Shown: positions 1-9,378, numbered from the stretch's first letter. The stretch is DNA of 64,000 bases from Flagellimonas marinaquae (GCF_003992675.1 NZ_RZMZ01000007.1:310001-374000), one strand, 5' to 3'. Notes: generated from the letters alone by a model not told the origin. A program made the numbers and translations.

Positions 1-228
1 CAGGAGAAAGACGTGCTGAAGGAGAAGCTGGTAGAACTGAACGAGGAAAGGGCCAATAAATCGACAATTATTAATGTAATAAGCGATTTTCCAACTAGGG
101 GCGTGGAGCAAAAGGGAGTTTGGAACAGCTATAAATTTAAACTCCCAGCATTGTTGCTAATTTTGGTCCTTGGGGTTTTAGCTTTGCTTGAACTAAACAG
201 ATACCTTAAAACGTATAATCAAGAGTAA
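1..228 (+). CDS. Wzz/chain-length-determinant-like protein, C-terminal part
   Basis: The reading frame is open from base 1, so the gene begins upstream of the window and only its last 75 codons are present. A charged, probably coiled-coil stretch (LKEKLVELNEERANK) is followed by a proline-containing segment (ISDFPTRG) and one strong membrane segment (LPALLLILVLGVLALLEL) close to the C-terminus. This matches the end of Wzz/GumC-type polysaccharide co-polymerases, which set chain length from the inner membrane. Its place at the head of a polysaccharide locus agrees. The family call is inferred from the tail alone; an ATPase-less Wzz and a full tyrosine-kinase-less GumC cannot be separated here. 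Confidence 0.6.
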   Translation, partial: QEKDVLKEKLVELNEERANKSTIINVISDFPTRGVEQKGVWNSYKFKLPALLLILVLGVLALLELNRYLKTYNQE

Positions 229-229
229 G

Positions 230-251
230 GACCAAAAGTGTTTTTTTGGTC
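230..251 (+). terminator. Weak hairpin between wzz-like gene and rfbD
   Basis: Perfect 8-bp arms GACCAAAA and TTTTGGTC enclose a 6-base loop directly after the upstream stop codon. There is no long T-run after it, so it may only attenuate transcription or protect the mRNA end. Confidence 0.35.
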
Positions 252-270
252 ACCAATAAAATGAGAGATA

Positions 271-1050
271 ATGGTTAGCGTTTTAGTAACCGGCTCCAAA
301 GGGCAACTCGGACTCACTTTTCAAGACCTAACCCTCGATTTCCCAGAAGTTTCCTTTGATTTCAAAACTTCAGAAAAACTTGATATAACACAAAGAGGCC
401 AAATCGCTGAAGCTTTTAGAAAAGGAAACTACAACTTTTGTATCAACTGTGCTGCCTTCACCAATGTAGAAGTTGCGGAAAAGAATTCTGAGGAGGCCTT
501 CAAGGTTAATGCAGAAGGGGTAAAAAACCTTGCTCTAGTTTGCAAGGAACACGGGGTGGCACTGATCCAGATATCTACGGATTATGTGTTTGACGGAGAA
601 AAGGAGGGAGCTTACTCGGCACAAGATATACCCAACCCAATTAATGAGTATGGCAAATCAAAACTAAAAGGGGAAGAATATATCAAGGCCATTCTACCAA
701 ACAAGCATTATATTCTCAGAACCTCTTGGTTATACAGCAAAAAACATGGGCATAATTTTTACAAAACCATCCTTAAAAAAGCGCAGTCGGGTGAAGAACT
801 ACATATCACAGATGCCCAAAGGGGCCGCCCAACCAATTCGGAGGCATTGGCTCGATTTATTTTGAACGAAATTGTGTTTGGAGACAAGCCTTTTGGGACA
901 TATCACTTTGCAGATGGCAAACCGATGACTTGGTATGAATTTGCAAAGCAGATACTTGAAGAAAATGGTTTGATGAAAACGACCAAACTTGTTTTGGACA
1001 CGAATTATCGTACTTTAGCAAAGAGACCTAAAAATAGTGTTCTCCGTTAA
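271..1050 (+). CDS. rfbD: dTDP-4-dehydrorhamnose reductase
   Basis: Last step of dTDP-L-rhamnose synthesis: NAD(P)H reduction of dTDP-4-keto-rhamnose. It is an extended short-chain dehydrogenase fold of 259 aa, slightly shorter than the usual 280-300. Visible are the Rossmann motif TGSKGQLG (residues 7-14), the STDYVFDG stretch (102-109) and the catalytic Tyr127/Lys131 pair in YGKSK. It is first in the order rfbD-rfbB-rfbA-rfbC, which together make the rhamnose donor for the polysaccharide assembled by the rest of the locus. The ATG at 271 gives a normal N-terminus (MVSVLVTG). Confidence 0.93.
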   Translation: MVSVLVTGSKGQLGLTFQDLTLDFPEVSFDFKTSEKLDITQRGQIAEAFRKGNYNFCINCAAFTNVEVAEKNSEEAFKVNAEGVKNLALVCKEHGVALIQISTDYVFDGEKEGAYSAQDIPNPINEYGKSKLKGEEYIKAILPNKHYILRTSWLYSKKHGHNFYKTILKKAQSGEELHITDAQRGRPTNSEALARFILNEIVFGDKPFGTYHFADGKPMTWYEFAKQILEENGLMKTTKLVLDTNYRTLAKRPKNSVLR

Positions 1051-1086
1051 CCTAACCATTAACAAAAAGATAAGGGGACTACTGGT

Positions 1087-2157
1087 ATGGAAAAGCAGAC
1101 TCCCAAAAAAATTTTAATCACAGGAGGGGCGGGATTTATTGGTTCCCATGTGGTGAGAAGATTTGTTTCCCGATATAATAACTACACGATTTATAATCTG
1201 GACGCACTCACATATGCGGGAAATTTAGAAAACCTAATAGATGTAGAGGACGCTCCCAACTACCAATTTATCAAGGGAGACATCACAGATTCCGAGTTCA
1301 TCAACGAACTATTTTCCAAATATAAGTTTGATGGGGTGATTCATTTGGCTGCTGAATCCCATGTGGACCGATCCATTTCCGACCCCATGTCCTTTGTACG
1401 CACAAACGTTTTGGGAACCGTCAATTTATTGAATGCTTCCCTGTCGTTGGCACGTAACAACAAGGACTTTCTATTTTATCATATTAGCACCGATGAGGTT
1501 TTCGGGAGTTTGGGAGAACATGGCTTTTTTACGGAGGAAACGGCCTATGATCCAAATTCGCCCTATTCTGCCTCCAAGGCGAGTTCTGATCATTTTGTTA
1601 GGGCCTATGGCGAAACCTATGGGCTGCCTTTTGTTGTTTCCAATTGCTCCAACAATTACGGGCCCAATCAGTTTCCAGAAAAATTGATTCCCTTGTTCAT
1701 CCACAATATCATCCAGAATAAGGCGCTGCCCGTATATGGTGATGGAAATTATACCCGCGATTGGCTATTTGTAAAAGATCACGCTAGGGCCATCGACCTT
1801 ATTTTTCATGAAGGAGAAAAAGGGGAAACCTACAATGTTGGAGGTTTTAATGAATGGAAAAATATACATTTGACAAGATTGTTGTGCGGATTGATGGACG
1901 AAAAATTGCACAGGGAGGAAGGAACATCGGCCAAATTGATAACCTTTGTCAAAGACCGCCCAGGTCATGATGTAAGGTATGCCATAGATGCCTCTAAAAT
2001 CAATCGAAATTTAGGTTGGGAGCCCTCCGTCACCTTTGAGGAGGGGTTAAAAGAGACTATAGATTGGTATTTTGATAACCAACAATGGCTGGACCATGTG
2101 ACATCCGGGGATTATCGGGAATATTACCAAAAACAATATCAAGAACACAACTCATGA
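1087..2157 (+). CDS. rfbB: dTDP-glucose 4,6-dehydratase
   Basis: Converts dTDP-glucose to dTDP-4-keto-6-deoxyglucose, the second step of the rhamnose pathway. The 356-aa protein has the NAD-binding GGAGFIG (residues 13-19), the diagnostic STDEVFG (134-140) and the catalytic YSASK (Tyr160, Lys164). Length and motifs are standard for RmlB. Its stop codon overlaps the start of rfbA by four bases (ATGA), which indicates translational coupling. Confidence 0.96.
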   Translation: MEKQTPKKILITGGAGFIGSHVVRRFVSRYNNYTIYNLDALTYAGNLENLIDVEDAPNYQFIKGDITDSEFINELFSKYKFDGVIHLAAESHVDRSISDPMSFVRTNVLGTVNLLNASLSLARNNKDFLFYHISTDEVFGSLGEHGFFTEETAYDPNSPYSASKASSDHFVRAYGETYGLPFVVSNCSNNYGPNQFPEKLIPLFIHNIIQNKALPVYGDGNYTRDWLFVKDHARAIDLIFHEGEKGETYNVGGFNEWKNIHLTRLLCGLMDEKLHREEGTSAKLITFVKDRPGHDVRYAIDASKINRNLGWEPSVTFEEGLKETIDWYFDNQQWLDHVTSGDYREYYQKQYQEHNS

Positions 2158-3023
2158 AGGGAATCATCTTGGCAGGGGGAACGGGAAGTAGATTGCATCC
2201 ACTGACTTTGTCGGTGAGCAAGCAGTTGATGCCTATCTACGATAAGCCGATGATTTACTACCCATTGTCCACCTTAATGTATGCTGGCATTAGGGACATA
2301 TTGATTATTTCCACTCCCAAAGACCTACCTTTATTCAAAGATTTATTGGGCGACGGTACCCAATACGGGTGTTCGTTTGTTTATGAGGTTCAAGAAGCAC
2401 CTAATGGGTTGGCGGAAGCTTTTATCATTGGAGAAGACTTTATAGGAACGGATAAGGTAGCCCTTGTTTTGGGGGACAACATTTTTTATGGGTCTGGGCT
2501 ATCAGATCTGATGCAAAAAAACAATGACCCGGAGGGTGGCATCATCTATGCATACCGGGTAAATGATCCCGAGCGGTATGGAGTGGTTACTTTTGATGAA
2601 GAGGGCAAGGCCATCAGTATAGAGGAAAAACCCAAAGAACCCAAATCCAACTATGTGGTGCCAGGAATCTATTTTTACGATAATGATGTGGTTTCCATTG
2701 CCAAAAGTATACAACCCAGTGCCCGGGGAGAATTGGAGATTACCGATGTAAACCGTGTCTATTTGGAAAAGGGGAAGCTAAGAGTCAGTATTTTGGACAG
2801 GGGTACGGCCTGGTTGGATACAGGAACCTTCCAGGCACTCTTGCAAGCCTCCCAGTTTATCGAAGTAATCGAGGAGCGGCAAGGGCTGGTCGTAGGCTCT
2901 ATCGAAGCAGCGGCTTTTGAGATGGGATATATTGACAAAAATCAATTTAAAAAGTTGGTGAAACCCCTGATAAAAAGTGGATATGGAGAAAGGTTATTGG
3001 GAGTTTTGAACAGGAAAATATGA
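2154..3023 (+). CDS. rfbA: Glucose-1-phosphate thymidylyltransferase
   Basis: First step of the rhamnose pathway: glucose-1-phosphate plus dTTP gives dTDP-glucose. I start it at the ATG at 2154, which overlaps the rfbB stop and gives the canonical N-terminus [18 protein letters not shown]; the frame is open further upstream but that extension is inside rfbB. The resulting 289 aa is the usual RmlA length. The nucleotide-binding GGTGSRLHP signature and the EEKPKEPKS segment are typical. The stop overlaps the rfbC start by four bases. Confidence 0.96.
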   Translation: MKGIILAGGTGSRLHPLTLSVSKQLMPIYDKPMIYYPLSTLMYAGIRDILIISTPKDLPLFKDLLGDGTQYGCSFVYEVQEAPNGLAEAFIIGEDFIGTDKVALVLGDNIFYGSGLSDLMQKNNDPEGGIIYAYRVNDPERYGVVTFDEEGKAISIEEKPKEPKSNYVVPGIYFYDNDVVSIAKSIQPSARGELEITDVNRVYLEKGKLRVSILDRGTAWLDTGTFQALLQASQFIEVIEERQGLVVGSIEAAAFEMGYIDKNQFKKLVKPLIKSGYGERLLGVLNRKI

Positions 3024-3571
3024 TTAAGGCAACAGAAACAAAGCTAAAAGGATGTTTTGTGATAGAACCACAGGTTTTTGAAGATGAACGCGGCTATTTT
3101 TTTGAAAGCTATAACCATAAAGAATTTTGTAAGGCCATAGCCCAAGAGGTACATTTTGTGCAGGACAACCGATCTTTTTCGAAAAAGGGGGTTTTAAGAG
3201 GACTCCATTTTCAAAAAGGGGAACATGCCCAAGCCAAGTTGGTTACGGTGCTCTCGGGAAGAATTCAGGATGTGGTGGTGGATTTGCGTAAAGATTCTCC
3301 TACCTTTGCTCAGCATTTTTCCATAGAACTGGATGCTGCAAGTAAAAAACAGCTTTTTGTTCCAAGAGGTTTTGCTCATGGTTTTTTAACGTTGAGCGAG
3401 TCAGCAGAGGTTTTTTATAAATGTGATAATTATTATAACAAAGAGGCTGAAGGGGGCATTAAGTATGATGATTCTGTGCTAAGTGTCAAATGGATTTTAA
3501 AAGAAGATGTAATATCCACCTCACCTAAAGACAAGACATTAAATACCTTTAGTAACAATATTAATCGATAA
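3020..3571 (+). CDS. rfbC: dTDP-4-dehydrorhamnose 3,5-epimerase
   Basis: Epimerises dTDP-4-keto-6-deoxyglucose at C3 and C5, giving the substrate of RfbD. This 183-aa cupin-fold enzyme shows the family landmarks [13 protein letters not shown] near the N-terminus, [18 protein letters not shown] with the catalytic His, and [14 protein letters not shown]. Last gene of the rhamnose unit; a perfect palindromic terminator follows ten bases after its stop. Confidence 0.96.
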   Translation: MIKATETKLKGCFVIEPQVFEDERGYFFESYNHKEFCKAIAQEVHFVQDNRSFSKKGVLRGLHFQKGEHAQAKLVTVLSGRIQDVVVDLRKDSPTFAQHFSIELDAASKKQLFVPRGFAHGFLTLSESAEVFYKCDNYYNKEAEGGIKYDDSVLSVKWILKEDVISTSPKDKTLNTFSNNINR

Positions 3572-3580
3572 GCTCGGTAG

Positions 3581-3608
3581 CAATAAAACCTAGGTTTTAT
3601 TGTTTTTT
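3581..3608 (+). terminator. Perfect palindromic terminator after rfbC
   Basis: CAATAAAACCT is followed immediately by its exact complement AGGTTTTATTG, then GTTTTTT. This separates the rhamnose unit from the pseudaminic acid unit. Confidence 0.8.
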
Positions 3609-3680
3609 AAAATAAAAACTGTCTTTTAGACCGGAGTAAAACACTTATTTTTAATACGATTGTAAACAAATCACAATTTG

Positions 3681-4697
3681 ATGGATTTTGAAGGAAAATC
3701 AATTTTAATTACCGGAGGGACCGGTTCGCTGGGCAAAGCTTTAACCCAACATATTTTTGAAAAACATCCTGATGTTCGTAGAGTAATTATTTTCTCTAGA
3801 GACGAGCAAAAGCAATTTCAAATGGCCCAAGAGTACCCAAAGGAAAGGTATCCACAGATTCGATTCTTCATTGGAGATGTAAGAGATAAGGATAGACTGA
3901 TAAGAGCTTTTAAGGGTGTTGATTACGTCATACATGCGGCGGCCATGAAACATGTTCACTTGGCAGAATATAACCCAGAGGAGTGCATTAAAACAAATAT
4001 AGGAGGCGCACAAAATGTTGTGGATGCCTGTTTTGAAACCAATGTTGAGAGAGTTGTTGCCCTATCGACCGATAAGGCATGTGCGCCTATTAACCTATAT
4101 GGCGCGACAAAACTGACCTCTGACAAACTATTTATCGCAGCAAATAATATTAAGGGAAATAGCCCCATTCGATTCTCTGTGGTTAGATATGGAAACGTTA
4201 TGGGTTCTAACGGCTCAGTAATTCCATTTTTTATAAACAAGAGGGATACGGAAGGAGTCCTTCCTATTACAGACCCTAATATGACAAGATTTAACATATC
4301 ATTACAAGGTGGGGTTGATATGGTCATGCATGCTTTGGAACATGCTTGGGGAGGAGAGCTTTTCGTTCCCAAAATCCCTTCTTATAGAATAATGGATGTT
4401 GCGGAGGCCATTGGTCCAAACTGTAAAAAACCGGTAGTTGGAATAAGGCCTGGAGAAAAATTACATGAAGAAATGATTACAAGTTCAGATTCGTTTTACA
4501 CCTATGACCTTGGGAGATACTATGTTATTCTGCCGGCAACCCGGAGTTGGAATTTGAATGACTTTATTGAGAGCTTTAACGCAATTAAAGTACCAAGCGG
4601 ATTTAGATATAATTCTGGGGAAAACACTGAATGGGAAACGATAGAAAGTCTAAGGGATTTAATTATCGAGCATGTGGACGAAACTTTCAAGGTATGA
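3681..4697 (+). CDS. pseB: UDP-GlcNAc 4,6-dehydratase (inverting)
   Basis: Starts pseudaminic acid synthesis by turning UDP-GlcNAc into UDP-4-keto-6-deoxy-L-AltNAc with C5 inversion. The N-terminal NAD motif is ITGGTGSLG. The segment HAAAMKHVHLAEYNP and the block LSTDKACAPINLYGATK, which carries the catalytic Lys and the Tyr/Lys pair, are diagnostic for PseB/FlaA1. I use the ATG at 3681 (338 aa); an in-frame TTG sits one codon upstream. The product feeds PseC, whose start overlaps this stop by four bases. Confidence 0.95.
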   Translation: MDFEGKSILITGGTGSLGKALTQHIFEKHPDVRRVIIFSRDEQKQFQMAQEYPKERYPQIRFFIGDVRDKDRLIRAFKGVDYVIHAAAMKHVHLAEYNPEECIKTNIGGAQNVVDACFETNVERVVALSTDKACAPINLYGATKLTSDKLFIAANNIKGNSPIRFSVVRYGNVMGSNGSVIPFFINKRDTEGVLPITDPNMTRFNISLQGGVDMVMHALEHAWGGELFVPKIPSYRIMDVAEAIGPNCKKPVVGIRPGEKLHEEMITSSDSFYTYDLGRYYVILPATRSWNLNDFIESFNAIKVPSGFRYNSGENTEWETIESLRDLIIEHVDETFKV

Positions 4698-5845
4698 AGC
4701 AGAACACCGTAATTCCCTATGGTCGTCAATTAATAGATGAAACAGATATCCGGTCTGTTATTGAGACCTTAACCTCTGATTATTTAACGCAAGGCCCGAA
4801 AGTAGCAGAATTCGAAGAAAAATTTTCGAAATATGTAGGGTCAAAATATGCGGTTGCTGTAAGTAACGCAACAGCAGGATTGCATTTGGCTGTCATGGCG
4901 ATGAATCTTAAGCCAGGAGAACGCGTCATCACTACTCCAATTACTTTTGCCGCCACTGCGAACTGTGTGAGGTATGTCAAAGGAGAAGTCTGGTTCGCGG
5001 ATATCGACCCCGACACCTATTTAATTTCCTATGAAAAAACCAAGGATCTTATTGAAAGTAAACCCAAAGGATTTTTCAAGGGAATTATTCCTGTCGATTT
5101 TGCAGGATTGCCAGTAAATTTGGAGAAGTTCAAAGAACTGGCAAAGGAGCATGATTTATGGATAATTGAAGATGCTTGCCATGCGCCGGGGGCCCATTTT
5201 ACAGATTCAAATGGAGAAAAGCAACACTGTGGAAATGGTAATTACGCGGATATTAGCGTTTTTTCATTTCATCCAGTAAAACATATTGCATGTGGCGAGG
5301 GAGGTATGCTGACCACAAACAATGAGGAGTTGTATAAAAAAATGATGTTTTTAAGAACCCATGGAATTTCAAAGGAAAATATGCTTGAAAATCATGGGGG
5401 GTGGTATTACGAGATGCAAGAACTTGGGTATAACTATAGACTTACAGATATTCAATCAGCCCTTGGAATTACGCAACTAGAGAAGAATGATTTAGGAGTG
5501 TTAAAGAGAAATGAAATAGCCGAAAAATATAAAGCAGCGTTCAAGGGAAAAATCAAATATCAATCACTGTCGAAAGGAGATTTGAACGCCCATCACCTTT
5601 TTGTTATAGAAGTTGAGAATAGGAAAGGCTTATATGATTTCTTAAAAAAGAACAACATTTTTGCTCAAATCCATTATATCCCTGTGCATACCTTGCCCTA
5701 TTATAAGAGAATAGGTTATGAGAATGCAGATTTAAACAACGCACTTAAATATTATGGCAGCTGTATCAGTTTGCCAATGTATCCCTCTTTAAAGGATAGT
5801 GAACAGGATTTTGTGATAGAAAAAACGCTAGAGTTTAATGAATAA
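4694..5845 (+). CDS. pseC: UDP-4-amino-4,6-dideoxy-L-AltNAc transaminase
   Basis: PLP-dependent DegT/DnrJ/EryC1-family aminotransferase, second pseudaminic acid step. The start at 4694 overlaps the pseB stop (ATGA) and gives 383 aa, the usual length; the longer in-frame extension lies inside pseB. The phosphate-contacting Asp160 is in WIIEDACHAPGA and the Schiff-base lysine is Lys196 in SFHPVKHIACGEGG, the hallmark of PseC. The gene overlaps pseF by eight bases. Confidence 0.95.
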   Translation: MKQNTVIPYGRQLIDETDIRSVIETLTSDYLTQGPKVAEFEEKFSKYVGSKYAVAVSNATAGLHLAVMAMNLKPGERVITTPITFAATANCVRYVKGEVWFADIDPDTYLISYEKTKDLIESKPKGFFKGIIPVDFAGLPVNLEKFKELAKEHDLWIIEDACHAPGAHFTDSNGEKQHCGNGNYADISVFSFHPVKHIACGEGGMLTTNNEELYKKMMFLRTHGISKENMLENHGGWYYEMQELGYNYRLTDIQSALGITQLEKNDLGVLKRNEIAEKYKAAFKGKIKYQSLSKGDLNAHHLFVIEVENRKGLYDFLKKNNIFAQIHYIPVHTLPYYKRIGYENADLNNALKYYGSCISLPMYPSLKDSEQDFVIEKTLEFNE

Positions 5846-6515
5846 TTTGGCAATCATACCGGCAAGGGGAGGCAGTAAAAGGATTCCGAGAAAAAATTTA
5901 AAACATTTTTTGGGGAAGCCAATAATTGCCTATTCAATTGAATTGGCAATTAAGAGCAATCTCTTCACAGAAGTGATGGTTTCCACTGATGACGAGGAAA
6001 TAGCTTCGATTGCTGAAGAATTTGGTGCAAGTGTCCCATTTTTAAGGTCAGCAAAGAATTCAGATGATTTTTCGACCCTCTCTGAGGTAGTCGATGAAGT
6101 GTTATCAAAGTATACCACAGATTTCGATTTTATTTGCTGTATTTTACCGACAGCACCACTAGCAAGTTTGGATGTATTGAATAAAGGGTTAAATGTGCTA
6201 CAGAAAAATCAATATGATTCGGTTAGGCCTGTCGTAGAATATTCCTACCCTATACAAAGAGCAATAAAAATTGACGCTGACAATAGGATGCACTTTTTCT
6301 TCCCTGAATATTATAAATCAAGATCACAGGATTTAGAACGTTCATATCATGATGCAGGACAATTTTATTGGATGACCAACAACCAAAGGCTGCATGGAGC
6401 GAAAAAGGGTGTTGTAGTCATTAATGGCAATCAGGCTCAGGATATTGATACAAATGAAGATTGGGAACTAGCGGAATTGAAGTACAAATTCAATCAGCAA
6501 AAGCAAAACCAGTAA
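5838..6515 (+). CDS. pseF: CMP-pseudaminic acid cytidylyltransferase
   Basis: Activates pseudaminic acid with CTP for glycosyl transfer. The 225-aa protein opens with IIPARGGSKRIPRKNLK, the nucleotide-binding P-loop-like motif of CMP-nonulosonate synthetases, and contains STDDEEIASIAEEFGA and ILPTAPLAS. Assignment to PseF rather than NeuA rests on the surrounding pseB, pseC, pseG and pseI. It overlaps pseC by eight bases, so the operon is translationally coupled. Confidence 0.92.
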   Translation: MNNLAIIPARGGSKRIPRKNLKHFLGKPIIAYSIELAIKSNLFTEVMVSTDDEEIASIAEEFGASVPFLRSAKNSDDFSTLSEVVDEVLSKYTTDFDFICCILPTAPLASLDVLNKGLNVLQKNQYDSVRPVVEYSYPIQRAIKIDADNRMHFFFPEYYKSRSQDLERSYHDAGQFYWMTNNQRLHGAKKGVVVINGNQAQDIDTNEDWELAELKYKFNQQKQNQ

Positions 6516-6542
6516 TATAGATTACAAATAGAAGTTGGCCCC

Positions 6543-7361
6543 ATGCAAACGTTTTTCTTTATACCGGCAAATAGGATAGACAAGCTGCTCCGAATTAGAG
6601 AAAAAGGGGTTACTGAGATTATAATTGACTTAGAAGACGCTGTTAAAGATTCTGAAAAAGCGGGTTTATTGGAGCAGATTCTAAAATATCCCAAGGAGGA
6701 TATCCGAAAATGCTTTTTCAGAATCCCAATAATAGATTCGAAGGGGTGTTTTGATTTTGAAATATTTGATAGGTTACTTGAAAATGGCTTTACCCGTTTT
6801 GTGTTTCCAAAAATGGCAGGCTTTAAAGATTTTGAAGCTTGTTTAAAAAGAACAAAATTAAAACTGGAGGTTATTCTACTTGTTGAGACCCCCAGATTAT
6901 ATATTGAATGCTTTACACAGCTTTCTATTTATCATCAACAAATATATGGATTGGCCCTGGGAAGCCATGATTTTATAGCCGCCATACAAGCAAAGCATAC
7001 ACTACAAAATCTAGAGGTTTTGAGGCAACAAATTTTGTATTTTTCTAGAGCGTATGACATTATATCAATCGATATCGCATCAATGTACATTAAGGATGAA
7101 GAAAACTTTAGAGAAGAATTGATGGATGGATTTGACAAGGGCTATGATGGAAAGTTTATTATTCATCCAAATCAATTGGAAATCGTCAACAAAACAAAGT
7201 TTTACAGTGAAAATGATTATACGTGGGCATTGAACGTGCAAGAGAAATTAAATGAACGAGGAGGGGAGAATGAATTTGACCCTATCTTGATAGACAATCA
7301 GGTGGTGGAAAAACCCCATATAAAACTTGCAAAAAGAATAATTAATGAATTCAGACGATAA
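6543..7361 (+). CDS. CitE/HpcH-type CoA-ester lyase homologue (first copy)
   Basis: HpcH/HpaI aldolase-citrate lyase beta family (TIM barrel, Mg-dependent C-C lyase or thioesterase acting on 3-hydroxyacyl-CoA such as malyl- or citramalyl-CoA). Seen: FFIPANR at the N-terminus, IIDLEDAV (Asp29, Glu31, Asp32), Arg60 in FFRIP, metal ligand Glu115 in LLVETPR, and Asp143 in GSHDF. All expected acidic residues are in place, so it is probably active. At 272 aa it is near family length. It lies inside the pse operon with a MaoC hydratase and a second CitE homologue, which is unusual; I infer a role in making a hydroxyacyl group for the sugar. True substrate unknown. Confidence 0.8.
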   Translation: MQTFFFIPANRIDKLLRIREKGVTEIIIDLEDAVKDSEKAGLLEQILKYPKEDIRKCFFRIPIIDSKGCFDFEIFDRLLENGFTRFVFPKMAGFKDFEACLKRTKLKLEVILLVETPRLYIECFTQLSIYHQQIYGLALGSHDFIAAIQAKHTLQNLEVLRQQILYFSRAYDIISIDIASMYIKDEENFREELMDGFDKGYDGKFIIHPNQLEIVNKTKFYSENDYTWALNVQEKLNERGGENEFDPILIDNQVVEKPHIKLAKRIINEFRR

Positions 7362-7362
7362 C

Positions 7363-7821
7363 ATGTCTACGACACAATTTGGAAGATACTTTGAGGATTT
7401 CATTATAGGCGAAGAGATTTTGCACCAAGGATCCAAAACTATTTTTGAAAGCGACAATAATTTTTTCAGTCTGCTGACGATGAATCATCATCCAGTACAC
7501 ATTAACTTGGACTATGCCGAACAAAAGCAGCACAGGCAGCTACTTGTGGTAGGCACATTAGTTTTTAGCTTAGTTGTTGGAATAACCGTTCCTGACATAA
7601 GTGGAAAGGCTATTGCCAATTTAGAATATGAAGAAATTAAACACTTACACCCAGTTTTTATAAATGACACCCTCTATGCCAGAACTAAAATACTAGCCAA
7701 GAGAGAGTCTAAGTCTAAAATTGATAGAGGCATAGTTCATGTCGAAACAATTGCATACAATCAACATAAACAGAATGTTCTCAGTTTTAAAAGAAAAGTT
7801 TTAGTCCCTAAAAAAACCTAA
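7363..7821 (+). CDS. MaoC-like hydratase (mesaconyl-CoA hydratase type)
   Basis: Single hot-dog-fold MaoC domain, about 152 aa from the ATG at 7363, chosen because MSTTQFGRYFEDFIIGE matches the family N-terminus. An in-frame ATG at 7345 would overlap the previous gene by 17 bases. The motif LLTMNHHPVHINLDYA corresponds to the MaoC D-x-N-P-x-H box in the TMNxHPxH form that I associate with mesaconyl-CoA hydratases. Hydration of mesaconyl- or crotonyl-type CoA esters would give hydroxyacyl-CoA, the substrate class of the two flanking lyase homologues. The three genes look like a functional unit. Confidence 0.8.
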   Translation: MSTTQFGRYFEDFIIGEEILHQGSKTIFESDNNFFSLLTMNHHPVHINLDYAEQKQHRQLLVVGTLVFSLVVGITVPDISGKAIANLEYEEIKHLHPVFINDTLYARTKILAKRESKSKIDRGIVHVETIAYNQHKQNVLSFKRKVLVPKKT

Positions 7822-7831
7822 GTAGAACTTT

Positions 7832-8719
7832 ATGAAAGATGTTTTAATGAGGAGCTTAATGTTTGTTCCCGCCCATAGTGAAAAGCTCATGCAAAGCGCT
7901 ATCAAGGTAGACGCCGACATATTGCTTCTTGATATTGAAGACTCAGTTCAGCCAGTGGCAAATAAACAAGTCGCCAGAGATAAGATTATAGAGTACTTGA
8001 AAAACGGGAAGTTCAAAGGGCGGACAATTTTCCCTAGAATTAATGACAGAGAAAGTGGCCAATTACTAAAGGACGTTAGTCAATTGACAATACCGGGTAT
8101 TACAGGTTTTATGTATCCGAAAGCGAAAAGAGGAGAGGATATATATTTTTTTGACAAACTCTTGGAGACAATAGAATTCGAAAAGGGATATGAGATAGGA
8201 TCTTTTAAAATTATAGCGTTGATTGAAACGGCCTCGGCGGTAATGAATGTTCAGGAAATTTGTGCAGCTTCAGATAGAGTAGTAGCCATAGCTTTTGGTT
8301 CTGAAGACTTTATAACGGACTTGGAAGGAATACATGACCAAGAGCATCTTAGTCTTTTTAGCCCAAGGGCAATGATTGCGATGGGGGCCAGAGCGCAAAA
8401 TGTGATTCCAATAGACACTGTACATGTTAGGGTCAAAGACCTTGAAGATTTAGAAAAAAACCTTCAATTGTCTGTTAAATTAGGTTTTGAAGGAATGCTG
8501 GTTTTAAATCCCATCGAGATTCCTCTTGTGCATAAATATTATTCCCCATCAAAGGAGGAAGTAGAACATTCCAAAGAGATATTAATTTCAGATCAGCTAG
8601 CGAGAAAAGAAGGTATAGGGGTCGCAATAATCAACGGTAAGTTTATTGGCCCTCCATTTGTGGCCAAAGCAAATAAAATTCTTGAAAAGGATAAGTTGAT
8701 TCAAAGAAAAAAGCAATGA
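7832..8719 (+). CDS. CitE/HpcH-type CoA-ester lyase homologue (second copy)
   Basis: A second member of the citrate lyase beta/malyl-CoA lyase family (295 aa). It has the classic RSLMFVPA start (residues 7-14), LLLDIEDSV (Asp34, Glu36, Asp37), FPRIND with the substrate Arg, ALIETASAVMN with the metal Glu, and FGSEDFITDL. It is clearly diverged from the copy at 6543 and closer to textbook CitE, so the two are probably not redundant. Its stop overlaps the start of the acyltransferase gene by four bases (ATGA), tying the CoA cassette to sugar acylation. Confidence 0.82.
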   Translation: MKDVLMRSLMFVPAHSEKLMQSAIKVDADILLLDIEDSVQPVANKQVARDKIIEYLKNGKFKGRTIFPRINDRESGQLLKDVSQLTIPGITGFMYPKAKRGEDIYFFDKLLETIEFEKGYEIGSFKIIALIETASAVMNVQEICAASDRVVAIAFGSEDFITDLEGIHDQEHLSLFSPRAMIAMGARAQNVIPIDTVHVRVKDLEDLEKNLQLSVKLGFEGMLVLNPIEIPLVHKYYSPSKEEVEHSKEILISDQLARKEGIGVAIINGKFIGPPFVAKANKILEKDKLIQRKKQ

Positions 8720-9372
8720 AAAAGATTATAATTATTGGAGGATATGGTAATGGAACTGTGGCCTTGTCAACAATTGAAGATATCAATAAAAGGGACAAGA
8801 CATGGGAAGTCTTGGGGTTTTTAAACGATAATGAAACGGAACCTATTAACGGCTATCCAATTATTGGTAAAATAAACAAAACCGTTGTCCAAAAATATAT
8901 TGAACAACCGGACATATATTTTTTCTACTCGTTGATTTCCGTTAAACTTAATTTTAAGTTTCTTTCAAAACTTCATGAACTTGAAATTCCTAAAGAGAGA
9001 TTTGCCACACTGGTACACCCAACAGCGGTTATTTCCAAATTTAGCAAGATAGGATACGGCACCTGTATTCAACCTTTCGTATCAATTGGCCCAAATACTG
9101 AGATAGGTAATCATGTTCAAATTTTTGCCCAATCTCTAATTGGTCATGGAGCAAAACTGAATGATTACAGTTACGTTGCCAATAATGCTTGTATTGGTGC
9201 AGATGTGGTTTTAAAAGAGGGGGCCTATTTAGGCACTAATGCAACTACATTAGAGTTTGTATCATTAGGCAAATGGTCTGTGACAGGAATTGGGGCGGTA
9301 GTATTGAAAGATGTACCAGATTATGCTAAAATGGTAGGAAATCCGGCCAGACAAATTGGAACAGTGAATTAA
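8716..9372 (+). CDS. PglD/NeuD-type sugar O/N-acyltransferase
   Basis: The N-terminal half is the Rossmann-like PglD_N domain (IIIIGGYGNGT at the start); the C-terminal half is a left-handed beta helix of hexapeptide repeats, ending in the usual MVGNPARQIG. The likely catalytic base is His144 in LIGHGAKLND, at the position of the PglD active-site His. Members transfer acetyl or other acyl groups from acyl-CoA to amino-sugars. No GNAT-type PseH is present in the locus, so this enzyme may do the N4-acylation between PseC and PseG, perhaps with a donor made by the lyase/hydratase cassette just upstream. That donor is inference. Confidence 0.85.
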   Translation: MKKIIIIGGYGNGTVALSTIEDINKRDKTWEVLGFLNDNETEPINGYPIIGKINKTVVQKYIEQPDIYFFYSLISVKLNFKFLSKLHELEIPKERFATLVHPTAVISKFSKIGYGTCIQPFVSIGPNTEIGNHVQIFAQSLIGHGAKLNDYSYVANNACIGADVVLKEGAYLGTNATTLEFVSLGKWSVTGIGAVVLKDVPDYAKMVGNPARQIGTVN

Positions 9373-9378
9373 TTTAGA

